A stretch of DNA of 64,000 bases from Elysia chlorotica (GCA_003991915.1 RQTK01000020.1:963299-1027298), one strand, 5' to 3'; counted from the first letter of the stretch, positions 1 through 25,730 are shown. Notes: generated by a model from the sequence alone, not told the origin. Numbers and translations: made by a program.

Positions 1-88
1 TTTTTTCTTGGTGTTGTTGTTGTAATATTCATATCAATTGTTGGATTTTGAACGCAATAAAGCCGAACAGAACAAAGGACAACCTCAC

Positions 89-11862
<11,774 letters not shown>

Positions 11863-12904
11863 GGCTCTTGGCAACTTAGTTTGATGGAAAGGACATGTGA
11901 ACCAAAATGTATAGTGGAAACCTCATAATTCGAATTGCTTGGGATTTGATCAAAACTTTGGATTAAGAGGAGTCAAGTTACAGAGGGGGACACACATGAA
12001 CCACAAATATGATCAAAATATAAACAGCTAATTACCTAATTCTGAAACTAATTTCCTAGTATTCTGTCTACATGGATAACAACCTTCTCCAAACCCCATT
12101 TCTTCGAAAAGCAAGGACTTAGGCAGCAAAGATCACCGAATGCTGTTGAAAGATAGTATTTTTGTAATGCCTATTGTTGGCTGGTGTCAAATTCGAATTA
12201 AGAGAATAAAAATAGAAGAATAATCGATTCTCTTGCAAAATACGGTTTATGAGCATTTTGAAATATCAGACTTCGTTTTTTAGCTTAACACGGTACCCAT
12301 AAAAGTAATCTTTGGTTTATTAAAACGAAACTCTCTTCTAGTTTAAAGTATCATAGGTTCTTTAGAAACATATTACATTACGCCACGAGAGCAGTGTTCA
12401 AACCTGCAACAATCCGATTATAATACGCACGCTCTACCCTTGTAATACCCTACCCCATCCCTTTCCCAATATTTTTTAATTTATGAAATAATCGCTTGAA
12501 CAAAAGATGATTCGTTTAATTTGTTCAGGGAATCACTATAGATACCTTAGTTTCGGGAACTCTTTAGGCCGGGAGAACCATTACACATTCTTTTAGGATG
12601 GAAAGGGAAAGATAAACCCGCTTCTCCAAAAATTCACCAATTGTATTTTAAGTGCAGAAAGCAATATTATTTCCAATTAACGCAAGCCCATGTACATTTC
12701 AGGCAAATCCTTATGAGCGAATCGGACGTCTTTAAAATTGACATACAAAATAATCAACGTACTCATATCATAATTGTAACGAGAACAGGTTGTAGTGACG
12801 AATAGATCTGGATCCGATGTCTCACAGAAGTAAAATGCCATAAATGTCTATTTTTCAATGGAGGGGTTCAATAAGCTACACCTTTAAACCAAATTCAGAA
12901 GTAT

Positions 12905-13180
12905 AAAGAGGTGCTTGTTATGCAGAGATAGATGGTTATTACCACGTTGTGCACGGGTTCAAATCATAAAGGTCCAGGTTTGGATCCAGCACACCGTCAA
13001 CTTTTCTCTACACGTTGGGTCAGTGTCGATATAATGATAACATAACTGTCTGGGACAGGCATTTTTGAATTCTTGCTCTAAGATTGTGTTGAATCACCCA
13101 AAATCGTCAGAGATTTATCTTGAGACTCAGCTGCAAGACAGCCCTGGTAATGACAATGGACGTTAGGAAAGCTACGACAT
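12905..13180 (+). mobile_element. Decayed SINE
   Basis: Head with GTTCAAATC; body with GTTGGGTCAGTGTCGATATA and GAATCACCCAAAATCGTCAG; tail AATGGACGTTAGG. Much diverged from the consensus. Confidence 0.55.
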
Positions 13181-13281
13181 AATACACAAACAAAATGCTC
13201 TACGTTTTATATGAACGTTATGGTTTTTATCCTCATGAGAAACATGGTTTTTCTGTCTTTTTAAATTGTTTTCTTTATTTT

Positions 13282-13392
13282 CGTGACATTTTGAAACTAG
13301 AGCAGCTCCGCATGATTTCATAGAAAACTTTGTTATTATTAGCCATACCACTAAACTCGCGCAGTTCTTGTTCAACAGCAATAGACATTTTG
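13282..13392 (-). other. Small reading frame of unknown status
   Basis: Minus-strand frame MSIAVEQELREFSGMANNN..KMSRK, about 37 residues from an ATG, with an AATAAA-like sequence just after the stop. Composition is somewhat coding-like. There is no splice or homology evidence, so it may be a fragment of an old element or chance. Confidence 0.2.
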
Positions 13393-14724
13393 CTATCCCA
13401 ATTTATCTGATAACATTTAATGAAAAAAAAAACAAGCAAACACACACACCAAAAAAAAAAAACATACTGCAAAAACCTATAAAAACTGACAACTTCTTTT
13501 CTTTTTAATAAACCTAAAAACTTCTGGTTTAATTTAGGTACAAGTAGGTTGCCAAAGTAAGGTAATAGCTAAATGACGTGGTTTGGATGCTACTGATAAA
13601 GGCAAAACCGATAAGACAACTGTCACTTTCCCATCATGTTAAACAAGGATGTCCCAATAAACATTACTCTAATCACAAAAATTACCGCTGTCACAATGAC
13701 ATTCAGTCAATGAAATGCATAGCGCATTGAAACCTTTCTTGCTTATCTTTATTTGGATTTACTAGGAATAAATACTTAGAAGACGTAGATTGTTACACAA
13801 AAGAAACGCCACACCTTGATGATAAATCACAAAGTCGTGTCCTGTCTCTAGTTACCAAATGCAATTTTGAATAATATATTGACGACATTAGCTTGTAATG
13901 GAAAGTTAAGCCAAGTAAAGAGCTTTAGAAGGCTGGTAAATAAGAACACGTGACCTAGATTCTATTGGGCTTATTATTAACAATCACATTGTTTGAATTA
14001 GTTATCAATATACTTCTTCTTTGTAGTTTCTGTTCAAATTGAACTTATTAAATATGAGCAGTAGTTTTAATTTTGTTTACTAAAGTAAGTTTCCATGAAT
14101 TTTTATTAGTGAACTGATAGTAGAAAAACGAAACTATTATATAACAACTTATTACTTTAAACGTTTTACTTTAAACCTTGAAACGTCAGTACCTATATCG
14201 AAGACTTCCCAAAGTTATAAATAATCAATCCAGATCTAAAAAAAAATCCACAAATTATGTTTCTAACTTCAAAGATCTCTGTATAGACCTATAATTTAGA
14301 ATCTAAATCTACTACATTGAAATGTCTTAAAATCGAGTCCCAGGCTTAAGATATAGATCTAGATTCTAATCTCAAGTTTGATCAAAGTAATTTAAAAAAT
14401 CTATAATTAAATCCCCCCAAACAATTCGGAGATCGAGGTGTAAAAAAGGTTAACATTCATACCTGTTGGAACCAAATTGATCCAAAGAAAAGGCAAACTA
14501 ATCGGGGCAAAGCCGGATTATTGGAACTCTATAATAATTCTATTTTATTTATTCCAATGTTTATCTTTTTGGTGTCTTTATGTGTTCATTACAAAACTGT
14601 ACATTTTACATTTTGGTGTCTATCCTTGAAAATGAGAAAACCCTATTTTTTCATACAATACGTTTCGGACTTTTAGATTAGTCTTTATATATCTCACACC
14701 TAATTACATTCATGAAAATTTACG

Positions 14725-14842
14725 GACTGGGGATAGGATGCACAAACATGACGTAGCTTACGTCTCGTCGTAAGTCTTCTTATTCTTATAGTTTTACGAC
14801 GAGACGTGATCTACGTCTTGTTTGTGCATTCTGCCTTAGGAC
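14725..14842. mobile_element. Foldback MITE
   Basis: Inverted repeat with arms ATGCACAAACATGACGTAGC and, on the other strand, ATGCACAAACAAGACGTAGA; AT-rich centre. Close relative of 3824-3935. Confidence 0.8.
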
Positions 14843-14984
14843 CACGACTGCAGATTATTATTTCACTCACTCTAAGTATTAATATGGAAGTTTCTAAGGC
14901 TCGTTAATGTTCACATCTTGTGGGAGATCTAAGCTGACTGTTTCCGTTCCTAGGTCGTACATAGGTAGTCTGGGTAATTTTCGT

Positions 14985-15052
14985 AAGAATATGCAAATAA
15001 TGTTTAAGACGAGGCGTAAGCTACTGCGTCGTTGTACTTGCTGGTCCTAGAA
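14985..15052. mobile_element. Partial MITE-like fragment
   Basis: Contains AAGACGAGGCGTAAGCTACT and GTCGTTGTACTTGC, the inner and right-arm motifs of the family; the left arm is missing or decayed. Confidence 0.45.
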
Positions 15053-15380
15053 GATTATTATGAAGAGCATTATTTTTTTTTTTTTTGAAAATGTAGTCTT
15101 ATTCCTTAATCTGAAGTGGGCTTTGGGGGGTGGATAAGATACATTACTAGTAGATTCAATTGCCGAGCTTTGTTTTTTTTCTCCTTGGGTGAAACTCGGT
15201 AGAGGTCCTCGTATCCCCATCTTTCTCTGAGTGTCATCACATTAAATTCAGTATGTTCGTCTCGGAAACTGTCCACAGTATGGTCATGGTTCGATCCCCG
15301 TCCATGTCATCAGTCTAAAATGTCTTATCTTATCTGTTGGTCTCAAGCTAGAGCTAGGTTTGTGGCTATCTCTTCTAACC

Positions 15381-15520
<140 letters not shown>

Positions 15521-16035
15521 ACAGCAGCAGCAACAGCAGCAGAAGCACAACTTTGCTGTGGCCTTCTTACTAGATGAAGTTACAAAATCGATTTATGTAA
15601 GTACTATCTTTAGTTTGATGTATCTCAACAAATTAGAGTAAACCATTTCATTTTCCCGCGCTTGGGTTCATTGTGAATTAAGACCTTAATTTTAATTTTT
15701 TTAAAGTACTAGATCTACGTTTTTTATTGACTCGGTTCTGCTAACCACCCATACCCTCCAAAATCCATTATAATAATATTATGCTCATTATGCTGCGCCT
15801 TTCAAAACGTGCGACTTTGATCACGTGGTGGGATTCTTGCCAGGTGCGCCAACTCTCCACGCGTAAACGGAAATTCCAAAACTAGACCACTGTCCGCAGG
15901 TTCACTTACAAACAACATTCATTTACAAAACTATAGTAGTGTAAAGCGTGACAAATTTCGGTTCGTGCAGTAATCTCTTACTGTAGCCAAGACTTGAAAC
16001 TGATAGCGCTTTGTAGATCTAGATCTGTGGAGACT

Positions 16036-16200
16036 ATGGCAGTCTTATGCTGCACTGGCCTAGAGGAGAGCTGCAAGCAGAGTTCCATTATGCCGTTTTT
16101 GTTTCGGCGCGAAGGTCCATGGCAAGAGGACCAATCTTCTAGATCTACCTCGCCCTGCAGCAAGAATAAACTATCACAGGCGAACATGCATTTCTTACGG
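16036..16200 (+). CDS. Unnamed gene, candidate exon 1
   Basis: ATG in a good context (A at -3, G at +4). 55 codons start MAVLCCTGLEESCKQSS and end at TTACGG|GTAAAT, phase 0. It is less AT-rich than its surroundings. Support is composition, start context and donor only. Confidence 0.5.
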
Positions 16201-19200
16201 GTAAATATTTTGTTTTTTACTTCCTTAATGTCATTGTCTCATCTTTTTACGTTATTATTCTCACTTTCATGGCAGCCATAATTGTTCGTTAATTGTTCGC
16301 TTTTTTCTTTAATATACTTCTTTCACTCTGAAATGAAATCCTGCTTTAGGACTTTGTTTTATGTTTTGTTGTCAATTAACACCAAAAAAAAAATAAACAA
16401 TAAAACAGAAAAAAAAAAAACTTCACAACCTTTCTCGAAATAAATATTCAACATAGACATCTGGTAAAGTCCACCATCATCCCCATTGAAAAGTAAGAAT
16501 CCTCTATATTTTTAAAATTACTTCTCAATCTATATATATACATGATGTGATATATAATTACAATTTGCCTATTTAAATATTAAAAGCGGTACAATAATTT
16601 TACCCTTATCCTTTTATACCTTAATTCTTTCTCCGACAGTCCTGAAAGAACCCTACATTTGTGAGAAAGTAAAAATTTCTTCTTTTCACCCCTTTTCTGC
16701 ATCACCTTTTCTCTTTTCTGAATTGTACCGAACACGGTTCAAATTTCAGAAAAGATGTTTTCCTTTATTTTCAAAACTTAATTTTTGCACATTTATTCCA
16801 TCCTGACAATCTGCCATCATTAAACATAATCATCATGATTGTATATCATTCTAAGGCAATATTATGTTTTATATTAATGATACTATTACCGCAGCAAAAT
16901 CAACTTTAATATTTAAAAAGACATTGTTTTTTTTTCAAAGACTTTGGTATACAATTCACCACAATTAAAGGGTGCAAAAATGGAAAAAAAAGTCGTTATA
17001 TTTTATTACCCTACTATAATTATTTTTACGTGCCGAAAAGCTTCATGTTTTTATTTACGTAAGAGGGTAAACAGTTTGAAGATTCACAGAACAATATAAA
17101 GTTTAATTTTTTAGGGCTTTAGTACTTTTTTAAAGTTCTAACTTAAATTATCTTAAGCTTAAATGATAAAAGGTATAACCCATTTTTGTGTATCTCAGCA
17201 GCCAGGCTGTGATACCTTAGTTTCAGGGTGTTTTCTCACCAACTCCCATATTCCTTATTTTAGAAAGAGATTCATGGAGGTAGGCGTGGTGAGCTGGCGT
17301 ACGGTTTAGAGCGTTGGGGTTTTAATCGGGAGGGCCAGGGTCTCAAACCACCACAGCACACATAACTGCGTGTATGGGGTTCCGTTCCCTACAAGTTACT
17401 GGTTGGATGGGTGTCGGTATCAGGTGAACCGCTGGGATACGGGTTCTAGTAATGACGTACTGTCTTTTTGTGGCAGCGCGTACATATTTTGACTTTAGTC
17501 TAAGGACCCGTGAACGTGTGTGTTCCTCCTTCGGAGCCTAGAACGTTTTTAAGTTTTGCGAGAGCTTCTCTTTTTAAGTGTGCGGATGGGTTCAGGTTTT
17601 AATAGAATGAACATTTTGTTAACATATTATATTGGTTGTTTCTTTTATCAGTTTTAATATTATTGCATATATTAAATGAAATACATCATAGTATGCTTTG
17701 GATGGTCAATTGTTGAAAAAATAATTTTATATTGCTTATAGGCAGTTATTTAATTTTGAACAACAACAAATACACCGTAACTTTTATATCATGACGACAG
17801 TTGTTGCTTTTTTTCAATTCTTAATGACGCAAACAAGGACTTAATTAATCACAATTATCTTTCTCTAATAGTATAATGGCATAATATTATTGTTTCCGGA
17901 AATCACGATATGTGTAACAAAAATGAAATCGATATCTTTTAGAAAATCAGGTCAACATTGCACCCACTAATCATGTTTACTGAACAAACAAATAGTGGTT
18001 TACTTACTATAAACAATGAGGTCGACTTTGATTTGTCATAGTTCACATTCTTCGTATTGATCAGACTAGTGATTTGAAAGTAAACCAAACATCTCTTGAT
18101 TTCTAATCTACGCCCCCAAACTCAATCCCAGTTGATACTTTTGTCCATATTTCAAAAGTTGCACATTAATTTTAGAACGTTATCTGATTGCACTCTTGTC
18201 TCTACCTAGTTGTTTTTTTCACCTTCCTGCTAATTCACAGCGTGTCTACTTGAACGTGTCCAAAGGCGCACCAATTTAACGGCTTGCTGATGGTGCGCGC
18301 TTTAATTAAGACACACTACCACGAGACAAAAATTGCTGCATCTTTAATCATAATAATTGCCACAATGTATTCTTTGCACGTTCATAATTGCGTTATAGCT
18401 AGAAATAGGTATGGTCTCGTGAGGTAAAATTGATGTAAAAAAACCAATTATAAATTTTTCCATCTGCTCATACCGATTCTGTTTTTGAAACTTTGGTTGA
18501 CTGCTAAGATGGTTGTTTTTTTTTCTGTCCGTTACGGTTTTTAAATCATGCTCTCAATTATTCATATATCTCTGGTCTTGGCAAAAACGTTTTCTATTTA
18601 ATTAAATCAGATCAAGGTTGAATGAAGGCCAAAATAAAAAATAATATCTGAGAAATATTCATCTTTCAACGACCTCACCCACCCCGTCCACCCATTCCGC
18701 CTTCTGTAGGTTCTCGCGTGCTTTGAATGGGCATTTGTCTGTCGCTATGCTTGCCATGCATAGGTTTTATTCACTGCCCCCAAGTAAGACATACTCAAGT
18801 AGGATAGAGGACACAGACGCACTCTTATGATTCACCCTAAAGAGGAAGAGTACAGAACTAGCCAAATGCATCACGTATCGTGCAATGATAACATAGATTA
18901 TGCCTATTTAATCTGTAGGTTAACGTTGCTATCACTTGCAGTTAACCCAAACATTGTATTTGCATTGTTTTTACTGGTGTTGATAAAACACGAAACTCGT
19001 GGGATTGTGGGATGGACAAAGCTGAATAATTATAGAAATTATTTAAAACTCTAAGAATTTAAATAAATTGTTTTCACGAAGAGAATGATGCACTAACTCG
19101 TACACTCAAAGGAAATCGGTATACACTTTGCCCCCTCTTTTTGCCGTTTGATTCGTAGTTTGTTATCTTTTGCTTGGACTATTTATGAGTCATAATATGA

Positions 19201-22200
19201 CTTCTTCAAATATAATACTATATTATAAACTCGATCCACACGCAGTTAGTTCTTTTATAGTCCATTGAGTTTCTTGAGGTTTAATTGTATCCTCTGAACG
19301 TACAATATTTTTTAATCAACGATTCTAACAAAATGCTGCAGTGTGGGCAGTAAAATTTGCGCATTTAAAAAAAAAAATTTATTGTGCGTGAACCAAGGCG
19401 TCCAAAAAATTAATATTTTTGGAAGCCTTGGCGTGAACCGAACTTTCGATGTCTTTGTTGTTAAAGGAAGGGGAGGAAGCAGTGGTATCTGTTCGTATTA
19501 TTTTTTCAAACGTTTTTTATTTCTTTAGTTTTGGGCAAACTGTGGTGAAATGAAAAATTTGTAGTCAAAATAATTTGTACCATGCAAAAAAAATATTATG
19601 AAGTCAGAATACCATTTGCATGGGTAATTTCGTAGCTTTATCTTGTGTGGTTTTAGAGATTTTGGAATTCAAATATTTTGGTGTTAGCCCTATTACAATA
19701 AGGTGTTGTGTCAAAGCTATAACTTTAATCTCCGATAAAAAATAAAAAATGACAGTATAATACTTTTGTACATTGATCAAAATTGATAACACAATCTTTT
19801 TTTTTAACCTCTATTATACTCCCCGTTTTAATCAAAACTTTCCTGAGAAATGACAGTCCTATTCAGTTGAACTATAAAATAAATGCATTAAAGGATCAAC
19901 AAGAAGACCATTCAAGCTGTTCCACAATTGGTTCTCCTTATAATCCAATATATATATTACCAGTTTTAACTGATGGTACTTAATGTCATTAATTAGAGAT
20001 AATCAGCCATAAACAACAATAATTCGGCTGTAGTAAGCTCGAGACAACTGTGTCTCTATCGCTCAGTGCAAAATCTTTAAAAAAAAAAAGATTATCGCTT
20101 CTAAGTAAAGCAAAGTTTAAACTTGTGTCAACCTACTGCGATTTCAATGTGAGAAGAACTAATTATTACCTAAATGAAATGATAAAGAAAAGGTCATTGT
20201 CGTAGCTGAGCCTATTTTGTATGCTATGGAAAAGCTATGTACTTACTTTGAGATTGTTTGACACCTATCATAGTTATTTAAGAAAAAATATTTTGAAACA
20301 CCGCAGACAAAGACTTATTGCACCCAGTCATTGATTTCATAGGCATGATAGCATTGCGCATATAACAGGCAAAATATCAATACCCTTTAACTTGACGTAA
20401 ACACCAACAAACCCCCATTCACAAACATGTAAACCGAAATACTATCATACAAATATTTGTGACAGTGTCAAAAGAGTATAATTATTTTTAAAAAATCTAT
20501 CATTTGAGACGTACCGATTTATTATGTCAGCTATTGGACTTAACAGCACGACTAGTCGTTTATTGTCAATGAAACGTTTCTGAGTCGTGAAACAATACAT
20601 ACATCTTGAGGTCAGAAGCCATGACGGGATCACTGGTAGATAACCTTCAGGATGTAACGGTAAACTTTATGTTTTCAGGTTAAACTTTCTTATCTGCAAT
20701 GGCTGAGATTATTCAAGGCAAATAGTTTTTTTAAACTAGTATTGGCCCAAGGGCTATGTTAAACCGACTATGATTTATCTTTACTATGCGGCTACTAACT
20801 GATATGATTGCCCTATCATTTAGAACTCACAGGAGGAGGTGTCTTATCTTGCCTTCTCTGAAACTGACAGGTATCTTGATTTACATGAACATTCAGTTGT
20901 CAAGGGTACTTAGCAAATGATAAATCTTTGAAATTACTGAGATTTATCATCGCTTTTTTGACAGTTAATGTTATTCTATTGCGCCGATTATACAATTCTT
21001 ATCCTTCATAATAACATAAGATACTCTTACTGTAAAACGTTGTAAGTTGAAAGTATTAAAAATAACATTGACAGAAAATAGATGTGAAATTTTAAATCAG
21101 TAACAGTTTTAATCAGTCTCTTAAAACTAATTTGTTCAGCGGTGTAGCTTATCTGTGACAGACTGCAGACAAAATCCAGTTCTCCAGAGGAAGCAACGAT
21201 AAACCCCAATCTCCTTAACTAATTTTATTGTTAATATCCTAATACCATTCAAAACAATGTGAAAGGAAGGGAGGCCATAACATCACTGTCGTTTTGTGCT
21301 TAGACCTTTGATTGTTATGCGCATAATATGTAAGTTTCATTAAGATCTGTCAATAAAACTTTGAAGTGGACACAAGTTTTAATAGTCAGTGCGGATAAGT
21401 GCAGTCTAGAAGTATAAAAATTAATGTATCATAGTAAATTAATGTCATAATGAATTAAAAAATACGAAGTTTGGGGTAGTTTAATAGTTCAAAATTTTAG
21501 AGTTTTGGGAAGAACAAACTGGTTTTTCCAAACTTGTTTGTCTTTAAGGGTACTAGAAAGAAAAGTCTTAAATTTAAAACATAATTATTTACAATAAATG
21601 TAAATTTCATAAAGCTTGTGCAAATATAGTTTAGTTGTGCGCCGTAGCGCTATATTTCGGAAAGTAAAAACATTGCTGCGACACCGCCTATTGTGGTAAA
21701 TCGTTTAAATAAACGTAGCTTTAATATTGTGGAAGTGGGCAGTGAAGCGCCGCGACGATTTGTGTATGTTTTTATTACTGTATTGGTCTGTCAAGCAAGG
21801 CAGTTTTTTAATACTTATTTTGTGGCTTCTATGATACTTACCAAATATTTCTTTGATTGCCAATGTTTTCAATAATGCAATGTTCGATGTTCGAGAATGG
21901 AACGCTGCTTTATCTATATTTGATAACAGTAATGTTGCTGATGGTGCTTAGGTGAAAATGGTATCAAATCTGTGTTGTTGTTTATAACTTTCATTGGTGT
22001 ATCGTTTTCGTTTCTTTTGCGTGTGTGTGTGCGTGTGTGTGTTTCGCTTCGTTCCGTTTTTCTCTTTTAATTAAAAAGAAAAATTCATATTAATTTTTAT
22101 TCGATAATATTTAAAAGTTTCATAACTTGTTCCGTAATCATTTTTTAATTTTCTCTCATTTTTAACCCTTTACTGAGAGCCAGTGTGACTAAAATGTGGC

Positions 22201-25200
22201 AATGAGCATTTTTTTTTAGTGAACCGTTTATCTTCTTCCTATTATTATTAAATAATTATTAAATGAAAAACAGTGTACTGACACTGTAGGGAGAAGGATG
22301 TAATAGTAGATGATTGTTACATTGATTTGTTGCTATCACACATTTTATGATGGCTTTTGCTTAAGGTAGCATTGGATAATCTAACAAACCTAGATCCTGT
22401 TCTCTATCTCTAGACCTAAAAAAGTTTTGATATTGCGACCCGCATTATGAAAGTCGCCGAATTTTGTATCAGCAGGACAGATAGACAAGTTCTCTGCAGT
22501 CTCATAAGTCTCAAGAAAAGTCCTATACTTTGACGGGAACCCATAGTCAGGTGTCGGAGACATTTTACCGACATCGACTCAACCAGTATTTAAAAAAAGC
22601 ATTCGCCAGAGCGGGGCTTGAACCAAGAAGCTTTTGTGTCGGAGGCAAATACTCTACCCCAGAGCTACCGAGCCCTCATAACACGACTGATAGCCCAATC
22701 TTTTAGTGTCTTTATAACTCTAGAACTTTCACCTAGCAACCGACACAAACAAAATATATGAGCAATTCGGGCTGACTGTCCGCTTTGGTATAGATATAGA
22801 TAGCCATCTACTGACGGTATAGATATAAATAGTTATGATCAAAACATCTACTAACGTCGACATTATCTCGAACATACGGATCTTAGTTATATTTGAAAGC
22901 AGGTATGCCTGCGCATTTTCTAACCCCATCTAATCAACACAATGTTTGTCCGGGTCTAGAGAAGTACCTAGTCCGCCCTCTTGTTTTGCATTGATGATAA
23001 AGTGAAGCCTGGCTATCTTTGCACGATAGTTTTGTTATTGAACATTTTTTAACCATGGGAGTGGTGATTATTATAAGCAATCAGGAACTTAGTAAGTTGT
23101 AAAGGTTAAGGTTAAGGTTTAATAATACAACAAAGATATACAGATGCTGACTAAGTAAGAGATCCGCATTTTTAGGTTGGGGAGGGGAGGGACAGATTGT
23201 ATATCGTATTCCTCTTCGATAAAATATGAAAAAGACTAACTGCATGGAAATAATCATTGTTCATTTACCGCCAGAGGAGACGTTTACATGCAAAGAGGAT
23301 GTTGTGCACCTTTGTATGATTGCTGATAGACATGTGCATAGAATAGTGTTGACAAACTGCAAGAAAACACGATTTTAGCACAATGTTTTCTTGTACACGG
23401 GGTGTAAAACTGTTAACCTACAGAGATTGATTTGTTAATAGCGTAATCTCCATCTCTCTATCCACCTTTTCCTTCACCTCTGCGTCCCTTTTTCTCTTAT
23501 CTTAGGAACACAATCTCTATAGATCAGATTATTTGTTTATCTATATGTCTGAATGTTTGTTTGTATTCACCTAATCCTTATCTTCCGTCTATTAAAATCA
23601 ATATAATTTCGAAATATCTTTATTTTATCTCTTGTCTGTATCTTTTTTGGATCTTCCTTTGTTGTGAATATATCTATCTATCAGTTTATCTCGCATTTCT
23701 TACTACCTTCTTCCATTATTCATCTACGGAGCTGTTCAGAGAAAAATTTACGTAAAGAGCAAAAACGTATTAAAAAAAAACACCTTTCAAAGACATGATG
23801 TATGTTTTACACGTAATGAATAAAGATAAATGTATAACAACCGACATAAACCACCCAGTGATATTAAAGTAACAGATTAATAATAAAAGGGCCAAAACAG
23901 ACAATTATAAAAACTCGTTTGAAGCAGCCTCCTTCAGATTGCTGCAAAACTGCCATACTTAGATTTTTAAATCTCACATATGTATAAAGTATGTTGTGAT
24001 ATTGAATCAAATGTATTATTGTACGACCAAGAAAGATTCCCGTGCGGAATAATAAACGCTTATATCATCTAATCTTCACTTTGTCTCTTCCACAGAAAAT
24101 ACGTAGTATCCAGGGCGTGACAGAAGCTTACGCCAGCGACAAGAAGACGACGTTAGTGAAGCTGGAAAACCAGAGGATCGTGTGCCTCAGGGGCCACAAC
24201 GCTGACCCGCTCTACGACTGTCTCAGGGAGATGTACCGCGCGCAGGAGAACGAGCAGTTCATCGACTACCTGCAGGGCAGCAGGACCAGTGTGGGCAGCT
24301 CTACCACTAACAGGCCCAGGTCTACTCACACAATTCCCGATTACGACCACCGAGTATCGTGTTCGGACAATCTTAGAGACTATGTTCTAAAGAAGAGATT
24401 TCCACGAAAAGAGACGCCACGATCGACGACACCTAAGACGAGCCCTATGTCTGGCTCGCAGTCGTCTCTGGATGGAGCCAATGCCAAAGTGCCTCGTGAG
24501 GGGATGTCATCCAACAAACAGAGCAAAGCTGTGAATACTTCTCGAGCCGAGGTGTCTCAAAAAATTCCCTTGCTGCAGAAAGCCCTACGAGAGTTGAAGG
24601 GAACCGAATACAGTGATAAAAAATACCAGAAAGCAGCGTGGCGGCAGATAGATGAATACATGAGGAACTCTTTAAACATGGACTTCGCTAATTTATGCAA
24701 AGCCTCGTCAGCGATGGGATCTGTTGAAAATTTAGGTGATGATGATGAAGATGCATCACATTTAACATTGAGGCATTATGAAAATCTTCCATACAAACAT
24801 CATTTTCCTCCATTGACTGTTTATTCGGATGAGAGCGGGGACGAAAAGACAACCCAAGAAACAAAAAGTCGGGAGAAGAAAACATCACCAGGTGCGTCCG
24901 TCAAATCGGTTGTTCCTTCTTCAGACCTGAGTAGTGAAAGGAGAAAGAGCGCAGGGCCTGAGATGATTCAAAGCACGTCTCGGAACATGGAAAGCTCAAC
25001 GCTCCCAGAACATATGCAGAGACGACACACGATAGCTGACCCTCAGAAAAAACCAGTGAAGCAAAGATATATCAAGGTGTATAGCCCAGGCCACAAGCGT
25101 CCTATCTTCATTAGCGGAGCCACCACGTTAGGCGGGTTGCCTGAACCGTCGCAGGAGAACCGGCTGTCGGACCGACTTGAACACATCTCAGCCAGGAGCA

Positions 25201-25730
25201 TCCCTCAGAAACAGGAGAAGGCAACGCCAGTGGCATCCTCGTGTCCGGTTATCTGTGAGGCAGGGGAGAGGGAGATGCGGCTAGCGGCGGGGTATGAGCA
25301 AACAACCTCTTTGTCAGAGACAAACCTCTGTGGAAGAAGAAGCCAGTGGGATGATTCAGAGAGAACCTACGCATCTTTCCAGGAAAAACTTCGCATTTAT
25401 ACTGAGGCTAAAGCGGCAGCCCTAGCTCAAAGCCAGTACGAAACGTCAGAGCAGATGGAGAAGAGCTTGCAGGAAGCCAATGATCTTGTTAGGACGTTGT
25501 TTGACGATCTTTCTGTGAGAGCCCCTGCGCCCGTGATAACGGTGGCCTCATTAAGCAGCCAGGACCACCCTGGCTTCACACCAGTCTCTGAGGCCACCAT
25601 CTCATCCCCTGAAAACAGCCCTCCCTCAACAGGCATCCAGTACCCCCAACTACGCCACATTGAAACTTCTGAGTCTTACGACAGTCTACCGTCGTTATCA
25701 TCTCACTCCGATGAGAGACAAACTGTGTAG
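16036..25730 (+). CDS. Unrecognised 599-aa Ser/Thr-rich protein, two exons
   Basis: Exon 1 (16036-16200, 55 codons) and exon 2 (24096-25730, 544 codons plus stop) are both phase 0 at the junction. Exon 2 is secure: a pyrimidine-rich acceptor, a long frame with coding-like composition, and a poly(A) signal after the stop. Residues 56-117 look globular (GVTEAYASDKKTTLVKLENQ). Two likely helical stretches lie at about 210-256 and 473-527, the latter coiled-coil-like. The rest is rich in Ser, Thr and Pro and probably disordered. Basophilic kinase-type sites occur at Ser340 (RRKS) and Thr367 (RRHT). An acidic patch (GDDDEDASH) is near residue 270. No signal peptide or membrane span is seen. I do not recognise the family; a scaffold or adaptor role would only be a guess. 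Linking the two exons is an inference from phase and spacing, and further exons may exist. Confidence 0.6.
17278..17525 (+). mobile_element. SINE, near complete but diverged
   Basis: tRNA-like head (GTGAGCTGGCGTACGGTTTA, AGGGTCTCAAACC), then GTTGGATGGGTGTCGGTATC, TTTTTGTGGCAGCGCGTACA and GACTTTAGTCTAAGGACCC. Confidence 0.65.
22530..22682 (-). mobile_element. Reversed SINE, tRNA-like half
   Basis: On the minus strand: GGGCTCGGTAGCTCTGGGGT (A-box region) and TTGGTTCAAGCCCCGCTCTG (B box), followed by ACTGGTTGAGTCGATGTCGG. The 3' half of the element is missing. Confidence 0.75.
24096..25730 (+). CDS. Unnamed gene, terminal exon
   Basis: Acceptor TCTCTTCCACAG|AAA. The frame is open for 544 codons, ending DERQTV and TAG. 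No other exon in the window comes close to this length. Its GC-rich 5' part (residues 56-120) is the most conserved-looking segment. Confidence 0.85.
   Translation, partial: KIRSIQGVTEAYASDKKTTLVKLENQRIVCLRGHNADPLYDCLREMYRAQENEQFIDYLQGSRTSVGSSTTNRPRSTHTIPDYDHRVSCSDNLRDYVLKKRFPRKETPRSTTPKTSPMSGSQSSLDGANAKVPREGMSSNKQSKAVNTSRAEVSQKIPLLQKALRELKGTEYSDKKYQKAAWRQIDEYMRNSLNMDFANLCKASSAMGSVENLGDDDEDASHLTLRHYENLPYKHHFPPLTVYSDESGDEKTTQETKSREKKTSPGASVKSVVPSSDLSSERRKSAGPEMIQSTSRNMESSTLPEHMQRRHTIADPQKKPVKQRYIKVYSPGHKRPIFISGATTLGGLPEPSQENRLSDRLEHISARSIPQKQEKATPVASSCPVICEAGEREMRLAAGYEQTTSLSETNLCGRRSQWDDSERTYASFQEKLRIYTEAKAAALAQSQYETSEQMEKSLQEANDLVRTLFDDLSVRAPAPVITVASLSSQDHPGFTPVSEATISSPENSPPSTGIQYPQLRHIETSESYDSLPSLSSHSDERQTV

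Larger units (their letters stand above)
16201..24095 (+). other. Long intron of the unnamed gene
   Basis: 7.9 kb of AT-rich DNA. It holds SINE copies at 17278 and 22530 (the latter reversed) and a short TG tract at about 22020-22042. No further exon is convincing, but a short one could be missed. Confidence 0.5.

Noticed and set aside
15994-16035. Extension of the unnamed gene upstream of the ATG at 16036
   Set aside because: The open frame begins with a TTG; the ATG at 16036 has the better start context.
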